From the NCBI RefSeq assembly GCF_014636295.1, contig NZ_BMEC01000004.1, forward strand, positions 1 to 64,000: a DNA stretch of 64,000 bases. Direction: 5' to 3'. The DNA comes from Marivirga lumbricoides. GTDB lineage: Bacteria; Bacteroidota; Bacteroidia; Cytophagales; Cyclobacteriaceae. The notes under the pieces are model-generated. The model was not told the origin of the DNA and searched no databases. It saw nothing but the letters and a program-made list of their open reading frames with translations. This document shows positions 54,727-63,103 of the stretch, piece by piece. Made by a program: the position numbers and the translations under genes. Each line of letters begins with the position of its first letter. Positions within the stretch are counted from its first letter, which is position 1.

Positions 54727-55530
54727 TCAAGAATGGTATGCAGCTATTCTCATCCTATAAGCATTCATAGCATTTTTACCCAGTTTTTTGGTGTAGGTAT
54801 GGTTCACATAAGCTCCTGAAATAGCACCAATGCCGGGGATTAGCTGGATCAGCTTGGCCAGGTCAATATAATCGCGGTACTCCAGCTGAAAAGTTCTCCA
54901 GTCGAATTCATGAATATCGTTGGGGAGCAGTTCTTTTTGCTGTTCCCAGTCGCTCATTATTTGGAAGATGGCTTTCCGATGTTTCTGACTGGAAAAGGTT
55001 AGCTGAAAAATATGTAAAATGAATAACCTTTCTTTGTAGTCCTTTACATCTATTCCATATGCATTGGCTATTTCAAATAGCATTTTCATTTTAAGAGATA
55101 GCCACAAGGGAAAATCCGCCAGGCTGGAAAAGAAACCACCGAAGCCGGTTATAGCACCTTCAGCTGCCGAGGAAGAAGCGTAAATACTGATCTTTTTTCG
55201 GGCCAATTGTTCCACTTCTTCCAAAGTACCAAGCTGTATGCGCTGAAAAGTGGTGTATTCTGCTCCAAATAACACGCCTCTGATAATCTCTTTCACAGCT
55301 TTGGTAATGACTATGTGGACTTTTTCAGGAATGATGCCATTGATTTTATGCTGCACACCCTTAGCCATTTTATTAAGCAGGGTAGGTCTTTTACTCATTT
55401 TCATGCGCCAAACCCAGTACTCATGGTAAGTATTCAGGAAATAAGCAGCGTTTTCATCAATTTTCATAGGCTGAGCAAGTCTTTGACTTAAGGATTGGCA
55501 ACGTTTAAGCTGATTGATATGTTGCCACAT
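54727..55530 (-). CDS. EcsC family protein
   Basis: The 267-residue protein matches EcsC: the block SSAAEGAITGFGGFFSSLADFPLWLSLKMKMLFEIANAYG with small-residue-rich hydrophobic segment, then KERLFILHIFQLTFSS, and IPGIGAISGAYVNHTYTKKLG near the end. EcsC in Bacillus is tied to the EcsAB transporter, but the wider family has no proven function. No transporter neighbour here. It stands alone between repeats and a 255-bp gap. Confidence 0.85.
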   Translation of the reverse strand: MWQHINQLKRCQSLSQRLAQPMKIDENAAYFLNTYHEYWVWRMKMSKRPTLLNKMAKGVQHKINGIIPEKVHIVITKAVKEIIRGVLFGAEYTTFQRIQLGTLEEVEQLARKKISIYASSSAAEGAITGFGGFFSSLADFPLWLSLKMKMLFEIANAYGIDVKDYKERLFILHIFQLTFSSQKHRKAIFQIMSDWEQQKELLPNDIHEFDWRTFQLEYRDYIDLAKLIQLIPGIGAISGAYVNHTYTKKLGKNAMNAYRMRIAAYHS

Positions 55531-55785
55531 CCTGATTACCTTACCTCAATTGACCAATAGTACTAATTCGATCTTTTTATTAACAATCGCCATCTGCTAT
55601 TATATAGTGCTTTATTTTATTCATTTATATAGCAAAAACAGTAGTCTATACTATACTTCTTGTTTTTTCAGAAGGCAGGTTGGTTAAATAGACATAAAAA
55701 TACTACTTTCAGACTTTTATTAAGTGATAAGGACCAGCTTAATCGTAAAGTCAACAAAATTTATTATCAGATAATACATTTTCAA

Positions 55786-57195
55786 ATGATAAGAAACAAA
55801 CTCAAATCATTACTCATCTTTTCTTTGTTACCAACAGTCTTAGCAGCTCAATTTAACCCATGCAATGACCAGAACAGCCTCCAAGAGTTTAATTCCTCTT
55901 TCTGTACCACTGTAAAAGCACCTTTGAATTATGAGGCCAGCAATAAAGATTCAATTGATCTATTTGTTAGAAAATTTCCAGCTGCAGAAAAAAGAGAAGG
56001 ATCAATTTGGTTAATTCCAGGTGGTCCGGGAGAATCAGGAGCTAGTATGTATCCTTTAATAGAACAGTTTTCCAAAATTTTCCCGAAGTTAGATATACTA
56101 GTACCGGATCATAGAGGTACCGGCCTTTCCGGAAAAATTTGCCCTGAGGAAGAATCTATAGACTCTCCTAACGGCATTAGTCTTGTTAATGAGGAATGGG
56201 GTTCATGCTTTACATATATGTATAGTAATCAAAATTATGTACAAGCCTTCTCAATCACAAATGCTGCGAATGACCTTAATTTACTGATTCAGGAACTGAG
56301 TGGTGCTGGTAAAAAGTATGTTTATGGGGTATCTTATGGAACGCAACTAATAATGAGGTTTCTCCAACTTAAAACAGTGGAATTAGATGGGGTTATTTTA
56401 GATTCTTTTGTGCCGCTGCAGGACGATAATCAGTATGACTTAAGTCAAAGATCATTTGTTACGAACGAAGTGGGGAAAGCTGTGTTGGCACATTATGATA
56501 AAGGAGCATCAAAAAGAAAGGTTTCTTTAACTACCCAAATGCAAAATATTATTCACAGATCTAAAACTGATACAGTTTTTGCTCAAAATTTACCAAAACA
56601 GGATTTATCTATCATTTTTGGTATGATGCTGGATGTTCCCAAAGTGAGAAACAATATACCGAAGATTATAAAGGCTTTATCAGTAGAGAACTTTGAGCCT
56701 CTAAATAAGGCTATAGCAGATATCACGCAGTTTTATAACAGTTATGGATCTAAATATTCAACCTCAGCCAGTTCTATACCACTTGTACAGGTAATTTCAT
56801 CCTCAGAAAACAATTTGCGAATGGCGATTAAAAAAAGTGAAATAACTGCGGAATCCGAAAATCTTTTATTCACTAGTCCTTTACCAAAACTATTGGCAGA
56901 AAATTCAATGCCTACATATCAGAGAGACAGTTATTATGGAAAGGTACCTGCCAGTATGCCTCCCACCTTGATTTTACATGGAACGCTTGATCCGAAAACT
57001 CCTCTAGCAGGTGCTATTAAGCATTTTGAGAAATTGCCAAAAAATAATCGTGTCACTTTGGTAAAAGTAAAAGATGCACCCCATTTTATCGCGCTTTTTG
57101 CTCCAGATAGTTTTGAATCCGCTGTATCCAAATTTGCAAGAGGAGAGCAAATGGAAAACATAATGATAACTGATGATAATACATCTTTAAAGTAA
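55786..57195 (+). CDS. Exported alpha/beta hydrolase, tripeptidyl-aminopeptidase-like
   Basis: The ATG at 55786 opens a signal peptide (MIRNKLKSLLIFSLLPTVLAAQ); the frame is open back to 55660, but without a sensible start. The 469-residue protein has an S33-type fold: PGGPGESG oxyanion loop (79-86), DHRGTG, GVSYGTQ with Ser183 as nucleophile, and a C-terminal TAP-like cap with LHGTLDPKTP (Asp) and DAPHF (His). It likely cleaves small peptides or esters in the periplasm. Single gene. Confidence 0.88.
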   Translation: MIRNKLKSLLIFSLLPTVLAAQFNPCNDQNSLQEFNSSFCTTVKAPLNYEASNKDSIDLFVRKFPAAEKREGSIWLIPGGPGESGASMYPLIEQFSKIFPKLDILVPDHRGTGLSGKICPEEESIDSPNGISLVNEEWGSCFTYMYSNQNYVQAFSITNAANDLNLLIQELSGAGKKYVYGVSYGTQLIMRFLQLKTVELDGVILDSFVPLQDDNQYDLSQRSFVTNEVGKAVLAHYDKGASKRKVSLTTQMQNIIHRSKTDTVFAQNLPKQDLSIIFGMMLDVPKVRNNIPKIIKALSVENFEPLNKAIADITQFYNSYGSKYSTSASSIPLVQVISSSENNLRMAIKKSEITAESENLLFTSPLPKLLAENSMPTYQRDSYYGKVPASMPPTLILHGTLDPKTPLAGAIKHFEKLPKNNRVTLVKVKDAPHFIALFAPDSFESAVSKFARGEQMENIMITDDNTSLK

Positions 57196-57507
57196 TTACT
57201 AAGCCAAATATTAACAAGTATATAAGCTCTGATTGATAGCACGTCCAAGTACATCAGCAGAGCTTTGCTTTTTTAAATGGTAGAGGTTTTAGGATTGCTT
57301 GTAGCGAGTAAAGGACACAGCCAGAAGAAAAACTAATAAACAGTACCGCCTGAAAGTGGAATTAACGAATGTCACCAAATTTCAATTCTCCACTCTTTCT
57401 AATATTTCCTATATTGTCATTTATAGTAAATATCTTTAAAATTGCTGCTACTTATAATCAATACTAATATATAGTCCTTCAATAAAATATTCTGAACCTA
57501 CGCTAAT
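57196..57507. other. 312-bp gap between two hydrolase genes
   Basis: AT-rich, no gene. AGCAGAGCTTTGCTTTTTT around 57252-57270 is a weak stem with T-run that may end the upstream gene, and it shares the AGAGCTTTGCT core with the repeat at 49288. Confidence 0.4.
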
Positions 57508-58356
57508 ATGAAAGTAAACTTATTAATTCTTCTATTGCTGATCACGCTTAACTACAATACATTTGGTCAGAATGTTAAAGCTAAAATTGATTACAAAACA
57601 GAAACAGCGGTTCCCTATTATAGTGAAAAGATGATGCAAGGAGATGATTACATGCAGAAGATGTGTGTTTTCGACTTCTATTACCCCACTAGCGTAAAAA
57701 ATTATCCGACTATTGTCTGGTTCCACGGTGGTGGATTAACAAGTGGTGAACGTTTTATTCCTGAATATCTAAAAAATAAAGGCTTTGCTGTTTTAGGAGT
57801 TGGCTACCGACTTTCTCCGAATGTTGAAGCTGTTGAATGCATTAAAGACGCTGCAGCGGCCACTGCCTGGGCATTCCAGAATATTGATAATTATGGAGGT
57901 GATAAGGATTTAATTTTTGTTTCCGGTATGTCAGCAGGGGGATATCTGGCCTACATGATTGGGCTGGATAAGCAATATTTAACAGTACATGGAATTGATG
58001 CCAATAAAATTGCAGGGCTAATACCTTTTTCAGGACATGCCATCACTCATTTTACGGTTCGGCAGGAGAGAGGAATACCAGGAGAACAACCCATTATTGA
58101 CGAAATGGCTCCGCTTTATCATGTCAGGCCTGATGCGCCCCCTCTACTAATTATCACTGGCGACAGAGAGCTGGAGATGCTGGGAAGGTACGAAGAGAAT
58201 GCCTATATGATGAGAATGATGAAAGTAGCTGGGCATAAGAAGGTTAGAATTTATGAAATGGATGGAAATAATCATGGACAAATGATGTATCCCGCACTTC
58301 CGCTGTTAGAAAGAGAAGTTGAAACATTAACAAGGGAGATAAAGGGGGGGAAATAA
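57508..58356 (+). CDS. Exported alpha/beta hydrolase, BD-FAE/acetylesterase-like
   Basis: After a signal peptide ending near FGQ (residue 21), the 282-residue enzyme shows HGGG (73-76, oxyanion hole), GMSAG with Ser142, ITGDRELEM (Asp) and NNHGQMM (His). This is the HSL/BD-FAE-like esterase pattern, active on acetylated or feruloylated sugars in known members. The substrate is unknown here. It is a single-gene unit facing the QorB-like gene. Confidence 0.87.
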   Translation: MKVNLLILLLLITLNYNTFGQNVKAKIDYKTETAVPYYSEKMMQGDDYMQKMCVFDFYYPTSVKNYPTIVWFHGGGLTSGERFIPEYLKNKGFAVLGVGYRLSPNVEAVECIKDAAAATAWAFQNIDNYGGDKDLIFVSGMSAGGYLAYMIGLDKQYLTVHGIDANKIAGLIPFSGHAITHFTVRQERGIPGEQPIIDEMAPLYHVRPDAPPLLIITGDRELEMLGRYEENAYMMRMMKVAGHKKVRIYEMDGNNHGQMMYPALPLLEREVETLTREIKGGK

Positions 58357-58440
58357 GGTGAGGAACACAGGGGTTTATAAAGCTATAATAATTCCTGGTG
58401 GAATATTTTCTTCTCACATTTAACTTAATAAAATAAATCA

Positions 58441-58476
58441 TCCGGGAGATTTCACTGTTATTAAGAGATCTCCCGA
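58441..58476 (-). terminator. Probable terminator of the qorB-like gene
   Basis: CGGGAGAT (58443-58450) pairs exactly with ATCTCCCG (58468-58475) around a 17-nt loop; on the minus strand T-rich sequence follows. It lies 20-54 bp after the stop codon. Confidence 0.6.
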
Positions 58477-58494
58477 ATGAATTTAGAGGATATG

Positions 58495-59337
58495 CTACTT
58501 ATCTAAGGCTTCCTTTACAGCGTAGGACAATGATTTTGTCGGACGACCGATCAATTTCGATAAGGTATTATCTTCTGAGTGAAGATCCCCTTTGGAAGCA
58601 CTTACATCCCAGCTGGCTATAGCATCTGCAATTCCTTCAGGTAATCCCATGCCTTTCAAAGCTTTGCTATATTCTTCCTCTGGCAAATTTTGGTAAGGAA
58701 TATCTTTATTGCTTTGCTTAGAAATTTCTGCCGCCAACTCACTTAGCGTATAAGCTTCATCCCCAGCCAGTTCGTAAATCTTTCCTTCATGCCCATCAGT
58801 TGTGAGTACTACTGCAATAGCCTCAGCAAAGTCAGCCCGCACAGCGGATGATATTTTACCATCTTCCGCACTGCCAATAAAGGTACCCGCACTAAGCGCT
58901 CCTGAAATAGATCCGGTGTAATTTTCTGTATACCATCCATTTCTCAGGATCGTAAAGGGTATTCCTGAGGCTTTTAATAATTTCTCAGTAGCCAGGTGCT
59001 CAGCTGCAAGGCTGATAGTAGAGGAGTCTGCTTTTAAAATACTTGTATAAATAAGCCATTTCACTCCTGCCTCCTTTGCCGCTTTAATCACATTTTCATG
59101 CTGTCTGGCTCTTTGCCCAATTTCATTGCCAGAAATGAGGAGGAGGCTGTCTATTCCTTTCAAAGATTCAGCTAAACCTTCAGGCTTATCATAATCAAAA
59201 GCTTTTGCATCTACCTCTTTTATTTTCTCGGGTGAGCGAACAAGTGCCACTAAATTTGCAGCATCAGTTCTGCTTTTCAATTGCTCTAAAGCTAAAGTTC
59301 CTAGTTGTCCGGTTGCTCCGGTGATTCCAATTTTCAT
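58495..59337 (-). CDS. NmrA/QorB-like NAD(P)H-dependent reductase (YtfG type)
   Basis: The 280-residue protein has an atypical SDR Rossmann motif GITGATGQLG (3-12) and the QorB pattern: LVRSPEKIKEVDAKAFDYDKPEGL, LLLISGNEIGQRARQHENVIKAAKEAGV and RNGWYTENY. E. coli QorB (YtfG) is a quinone or azo reductase using NADPH; relatives serve as redox sensors. It is preceded on the same strand by an Rrf2 regulator and has a TGTAAC palindrome overlapping its promoter, so it is the likely target of that regulator. Confidence 0.9.
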   Translation of the reverse strand: MKIGITGATGQLGTLALEQLKSRTDAANLVALVRSPEKIKEVDAKAFDYDKPEGLAESLKGIDSLLLISGNEIGQRARQHENVIKAAKEAGVKWLIYTSILKADSSTISLAAEHLATEKLLKASGIPFTILRNGWYTENYTGSISGALSAGTFIGSAEDGKISSAVRADFAEAIAVVLTTDGHEGKIYELAGDEAYTLSELAAEISKQSNKDIPYQNLPEEEYSKALKGMGLPEGIADAIASWDVSASKGDLHSEDNTLSKLIGRPTKSLSYAVKEALDK

Positions 59338-59353
59338 AATATTTGTGTTTTAT

Positions 59354-59372
59354 TGTAATAAAGTTTGTTACA
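59354..59372. promoter_or_regulatory. Rrf2-type operator at the qorB-like gene
   Basis: TGTAATAAAGTTTGTTACA, on the gene strand TGTAACA-N5-TATTACA, lies 17-35 bp before the start codon. It matches the site before the Rrf2 gene (59832-59850). Confidence 0.7.
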
Positions 59373-59389
59373 TTAATAATTAAAAAAAG

Positions 59390-59800
59390 TCAGTGAAATT
59401 CAGCTACAAAATTTTCCAGCGTTCTGGTCCTCAGTTCATGAAGAACCAATTGATCCAGGTCGGAAAATAAGTTACCAAGATGAACATTAATGTCCTTACC
59501 TATGGGGCAGTTAGGATTTGGCAGTAAATTCTTTTTGCCAAGCACTTCTGTGTTTTTTACGGCAAGGTATACCTCGTCCAGCGTAATGGATTTGCTGCTT
59601 TTCTGTAAATAATAGCCTCCCACTTTTCCTTTTCTACTTTGCACTAAGCCTGCCTTTATAAGCACGCCCAGTTCCTTCCGAACAACTACCGGGTTTACGT
59701 TGATGCTACCCGCTATCCATTCAGAACCAAGCCATTCCCCCTCGCTATCTGCCAGGAGGGTTAATATATGTAGCGCTGTTGCAAACCTTGTGTTATTCAT
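59390..59800 (-). CDS. Rrf2-family transcriptional regulator (YwnA-like)
   Basis: The 136-residue protein has an N-terminal winged helix with the typical Rrf2 words FATALHILTLLA, SEWIAGSINVNPVVVRKELGVL and GLVQSRKGKVGGYYL. Only one cysteine is present (Cys98, in NPNCPIG), so it is not an Fe-S Rrf2 such as IscR; it belongs to the YwnA/HypR-like group in which cysteines sense electrophiles or oxidants. The ATG at 59800 gives the normal opening MNNTRFATAL. Matching palindromes before this gene and the next one point to autoregulation and control of the reductase. Confidence 0.9.
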   Translation of the reverse strand: MNNTRFATALHILTLLADSEGEWLGSEWIAGSINVNPVVVRKELGVLIKAGLVQSRKGKVGGYYLQKSSKSITLDEVYLAVKNTEVLGKKNLLPNPNCPIGKDINVHLGNLFSDLDQLVLHELRTRTLENFVAEFH

Positions 59801-59831
59801 AATTCGTGTAAATCTAATACTTAATACTAAC

Positions 59832-59850
59832 TGTAACAAAAAATGTTACA
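59832..59850. promoter_or_regulatory. Rrf2-type operator at the regulator gene
   Basis: TGTAACAAAAAATGTTACA is a near-perfect palindrome with TGTAACA half-sites and a 5-bp centre, 32-50 bp before the rrf2 start. Confidence 0.72.
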
Positions 59851-60094
59851 ATTAAATTTAGTTTTTTTATTTTATCATGCATATCTCAGTGTTGAATATT
59901 AGCTAGAGAATATTAATTAGAAAAAATGCGATGTGAAATATTGAACTACATTGTCTTTGGATGATTGAGTTGCAATTAAATAAGGAAAAAATTAGCTTAG
60001 AGGTTGAAATTTAAGTATTTACGGTTTGCTGTGAGTTTCTCGCAAATGGACTATAATAAGTATAATTGATAAAACCAGATATCTTAGTTGACAC

Positions 60095-60838
60095 ATGGAG
60101 AACCAACTAAAGCCTTTTTGGAATAAGTACTTCAAATTTGATTGGAAATTGGGTGTTTTTCTATTAGCACTCATCTGTATACCCAGATTCTTTCTCGTTT
60201 TAAAAGCCAATCAAACCGGAAGTTATGGAGCCATTGGTGCCATTATGGTAGTATCTGCCCTGGTTCCTTTCCTCTTTTTAAGCAGGTTTGGGAGAAATAA
60301 AATCGGGATAAAGAAGACCAACAAAATAGGGGCCTTAATTTTAGCATTGGTTGCCGGAGTGGCCTTTAGCCTGATACTATACCTCATTGGCACAGAACTC
60401 TATGACACGTCTTATCAAAACTGGTATGTTTATATTGCTAAATCATACAATATACCAGAGGTAATATCTGCAGATGACAAACTAATATTATTTATCTCCA
60501 TGGCAGGAACGGGAATGATTTTCAGCCCTGTTGGGGAAGAGTTCTTCTTCAGAGGCATTGTGCATGGTAGCTTTGCCAGGTCAATTGGTGAGAAAAGAGC
60601 CTCATTTGTAGACAGCTCAGCTTTTGCCCTCACACATATTGCCCACTTTGGGATTGTGTTTATTGATGGCGGCTGGAGCTTTTACCTCATTCCTACATTC
60701 ATTTGGGTGCTGGGTATGTTTCTGGTCAGCCTACTGTTTTTTAAAACCAAGCAATTGACCAACTCCTTGTGGGGAGCTGTGCTTTGCCATGCCGGATTTA
60801 ATTTGGGAATGATTTATTGCATATTTTACTTACTTTGA
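60095..60838 (+). CDS. CPBP-family intramembrane glutamic protease
   Basis: The 247-residue membrane protein has about seven helices and all CPBP (Rce1/Abi) motifs: EEFFFR (148-153), FALTHIAHF with His181 and His184, and LCHAGFNLG near the end. These residues form the active site within the membrane. Bacterial members range from bacteriocin immunity to protein secretion; no context here defines the role. Single gene. Confidence 0.9.
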   Translation: MENQLKPFWNKYFKFDWKLGVFLLALICIPRFFLVLKANQTGSYGAIGAIMVVSALVPFLFLSRFGRNKIGIKKTNKIGALILALVAGVAFSLILYLIGTELYDTSYQNWYVYIAKSYNIPEVISADDKLILFISMAGTGMIFSPVGEEFFFRGIVHGSFARSIGEKRASFVDSSAFALTHIAHFGIVFIDGGWSFYLIPTFIWVLGMFLVSLLFFKTKQLTNSLWGAVLCHAGFNLGMIYCIFYLL

Positions 60839-61065
60839 GTCTAGGAATTGACAAGATGTTTGAATAGAGTATGAAAATACATTTTCCGAAAAGATGAGAG
60901 CCGGAAGAAGGGGTATAAAAGCCTATACAGACAGCGGTTTTAAGTTGACCTTTTCACAGCAAAAACACCCCTATTATCCCCTATAGATAGTAGGAAAGAA
61001 ATTACTTTATCACTGTTTCCATGTAGCAGAGTTTTAATTACTAGGCAAAATCTCAGATCATAGTA

Positions 61066-61096
61066 GCTCCCCCCTTGAGGGGGGAAGGGGGGGATC
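61066..61096. repeat. G/C-rich hairpin repeat, inverted copy
   Basis: GCTCCCCCCTTGAGG followed by GGGGAAGGGGGGGATCT is, read in reverse, the same kind of element as AATCCCCCTGCCCCC...GGGGGAG found twice at 62854-62890 and 63256-63292. Confidence 0.55.
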
Positions 61097-61170
61097 TAAT
61101 TAGAATTCCAGCCGTAAACTAGCCAGCTTGACTTCTATTTGGAAGAACTTATTTTGATAGGGGTGCACCG

Positions 61171-61203
61171 AAACCTCAATTCTATAAGAGTTGAGGTTTT
61201 TTT
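61171..61203 (+). terminator. Orphan terminator-like hairpin
   Basis: AAACCTCAA pairs with TTGAGGTTT and is followed by seven T. The nearest upstream plus-strand gene ended 330 bp before, so it ends either a long 3' UTR or an unknown short RNA, or is part of a repeat. Confidence 0.55.
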
Positions 61204-61255
61204 CATTTAACAAAAAAACATTTTACCATTCCCACCCACTATTGGACTTCCCCGG

Positions 61256-61372
61256 GCCGAGGGAAGCCCTGAAATTGTGGAGGGAAGGGGTAAAAGTGCC
61301 GAGGGAAGCCTAAATGATGCCGAGGGAAGCATGCAAAGTCTCGAGGGAAACATCATAAAGCCGTGGGAACGA
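61256..61372. repeat. 21-bp tandem array (six units)
   Basis: Units begin at 61256, 61277, 61298, 61319, 61340 and 61361, each with a GCCGAGGGAAGC-like core (most conserved: GAGGGAA) and a variable rest. Spacing is exactly 21 bp throughout. One frame reads as a seven-residue repeat (AEGSxxx), but it has no start codon. Confidence 0.75.
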
Positions 61373-61412
61373 ATAATATTTGGTTACGAGCTACGGCAGG
61401 TCAATTGCACTT

Positions 61413-61503
61413 GCAATGACTATTCGATCACCGTGGTCTGTGTCTCATAGACTACCAGCTTATCATTGTGCTTTTAGTTCTGTGTGCCACAGACCTTGGT
61501 TTA
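61413..61503 (+). repeat. Paired-hairpin element, copy E
   Basis: The 91-bp unit has GGTCTGTGTCTCATAGAC near its start and TTCTGTGTGCCACAGACC near its end; these are inverted to one another and each folds as CTGTG-NNN-CACAG or a near version. It is about 90 percent identical to 63001-63091. Confidence 0.72.
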
Positions 61504-61610
61504 AATCATGGTTAGTCTCCCTAAACAAACTTCTCCCTCAAAAAAAGTATCAATTGCTATTATTCTCGTATTATTGCGGTCTGTTTTTGTAAAATATAAT
61601 CTTTAAAAAT

Positions 61611-62699
61611 ATGAGACTCATTCCCAGGCTACTCTTCATTTTATCAGTCCTTAACATAGGCTGCCAAAGTAAAAGTAATCAAGAAGTAATCGTCAATTAT
61701 ACCAACCCGGAAATTGAGTATTGGGGTAGAATAGATTCTACTGATGAAGGCACCAACCTCTACTGGTCAGGTACCTCCATAGAAATGAATTTTGAAGGGG
61801 AATCCATTCACGCACTGCTACAAGACGAAACCGGAGATAATTATTACAATATAATCATTGACAATAATGAGCCAGTGCTTCTAAGGCCGGATACTACGCA
61901 ACAGTACTATCAATTAGCTTCACAACTGCCCGAAGGGGCCCACTCAGTCAGGATTTTTAAGCGTACGGAGTGGGACAGAGGCAAAACGGTTTTTGCCGGG
62001 TTTAAGATAGAGGGGAATGCCAGCGTATTACCAAAACCGGCACCCAAAGAAAGAAAAATAGAGTTTTACGGAAATTCCATTACAGCAGGTTACGCAGTGG
62101 AGGATACTTCTGGAAGCGACAGGCCGGACAGTACTTTTACTAACAATTACTTAAGCTACTCAGCCATTACAGCCCGCCACTTTGATGCGGAATATCAGGT
62201 GATTTGTAAAAGCGGCATCGGAATCACCATTAGCTGGTTCCCTTTAATTATGCCTGAAATTTATGACAGACTGGACCCAAATGACTCTACCAGTCAATGG
62301 AATTTTTCCAGGTTTACACCTGATGTGGTGGTGATCAACCTGATGCAGAACGATTCATGGCTTGTTAATTTACCGGAAAGGCCGGAATTTAAAAGTAATT
62401 TCGGAGACACAGCACCGAGTGATGAGTACATTATTGATGCGTATCAGCAATTTGTGGCAGATATAAGAGGCCACTATCCTGAAGCCGATATCATCTGTGC
62501 ATTGGGTAATATGGATGCCACTCAGGAAGGATCAAAATGGCCGGGCTATGTCAGTAAGGCCGTAGCTAATTTAAATGATCAGCATATTTATATCCATTTC
62601 TTTCCTTTTAAAGAAACTCCAGGGCATCCCTCCATTGCAGAACAGGAAGCAATGGCCAGCAGTCTTATTCAGTTCATTGATGAAAATATCAATTGGTAA
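61611..62699 (+). CDS. CE2-like SGNH esterase lipoprotein
   Basis: A lipoprotein signal (MRLIPRLLFILSVLNIGC, Cys18) is followed by a jelly-roll domain (about 35-140, with YWSGTSIEMNFEG) and an SGNH hydrolase domain with FYGNSITAGY (Ser156), INLMQNDSW in the block III position and GHPSIAEQ with the catalytic His. The two-domain order is that of carbohydrate esterase family 2, which removes acetyl groups from xylan or glucomannan. Length of 362 fits. It stands alone within repeat-rich sequence. Confidence 0.88.
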   Translation: MRLIPRLLFILSVLNIGCQSKSNQEVIVNYTNPEIEYWGRIDSTDEGTNLYWSGTSIEMNFEGESIHALLQDETGDNYYNIIIDNNEPVLLRPDTTQQYYQLASQLPEGAHSVRIFKRTEWDRGKTVFAGFKIEGNASVLPKPAPKERKIEFYGNSITAGYAVEDTSGSDRPDSTFTNNYLSYSAITARHFDAEYQVICKSGIGITISWFPLIMPEIYDRLDPNDSTSQWNFSRFTPDVVVINLMQNDSWLVNLPERPEFKSNFGDTAPSDEYIIDAYQQFVADIRGHYPEADIICALGNMDATQEGSKWPGYVSKAVANLNDQHIYIHFFPFKETPGHPSIAEQEAMASSLIQFIDENINW

Positions 62700-62702
62700 A
62701 TG

Positions 62703-62918
62703 GAAAGTTAATCACATAGTGTACCGCCATTGCGAACGCAGTGTGGCAATCTTAGCATTAGAATGACCTAATGTTATAAGGAACATACGTTTAGTTTTGG
62801 AAAGATTGCTTCGTTCCTCGCAGTGATGTTCTAATTGAATTTTCTATGCGGAAAATCCCCCTGCCCCCTTTTTAAGAAAGGGGGAGCGATCTAGTGAGAA
62901 TTTACATTATTCTTTTAG
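62703..62918 (+). repeat. Duplicated block, copy C
   Basis: This 216-bp unit is about 90 percent identical to 63104-63321. It contains an inverted-repeat element (CATTGCGA..GCAATCTT to AAGATTGC..TCGCA, about 62728-62823) and a G/C-rich stem (CCCCCTGCCCCC..AAGGGGGAG). Confidence 0.8.
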
Positions 62919-62937
62919 GTATATCAAATTTTTCGTT

Positions 62938-63007
62938 CATTGCGAAGGAAGCATGACTGAAGCAATCTTGTTGATTGAAAGAGATTGCTTTGTTGCGGCA
63001 GCAATGA
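62938..63007 (+). repeat. TTGCGA/GCAATCTT inverted-repeat element
   Basis: CATTGCGAAGGAAGCATG..GAAGCAATCTT pairs with AGATTGCTTTGTTGCGGCAGCAATGA; this is a third, shorter copy of the element inside blocks C and D. The CATTGCGA..GAAGCAATC word is found widely in bacterial intergenic repeats. Confidence 0.65.
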
Positions 63008-63091
63008 CTATTCGATCACCGCGGTCTGTGGCTCACAGACTACCAGTTTATCGTTATGCTTTAAGTTCTGTGTGCCACAGACCTTGGTTTA
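63001..63091 (+). repeat. Paired-hairpin element, copy F
   Basis: Second copy of 61413-61503, with perfect first hairpin GTCTGTG-GCT-CACAGAC (63024-63040) and second hairpin TCTGTG-TGC-CACAGA. It begins inside the end of the inverted-repeat element, so one was likely inserted beside or into the other. Confidence 0.72.
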
Positions 63092-63103
63092 ACAGACTTA
63101 ATT

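Larger units (their letters stand above)
60839..61610. other. 772-bp non-coding, repeat-rich region
   Basis: It contains a G/C-rich hairpin repeat (61066-61096), an orphan terminator-like stem (61171-61203), a 21-bp tandem array (61256-61372) and a paired-hairpin element (61413-61503). On the minus strand 61108-61224 is an open frame of about 40 codons ending in VKLASLRLEF, without start codon; it may be the remnant of a gene tail. Confidence 0.65.

Noticed and set aside
61211-61452. Seven-residue repeat peptide (AEGSxxx) encoded by the 21-bp array
   Set aside because: The frame is open but has no start codon before the repeats and ends inside the next repeat element.
61380-61592. Open frame of 70 codons on the plus strand
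   Set aside because: It is made largely of paired-hairpin element E; not a gene.
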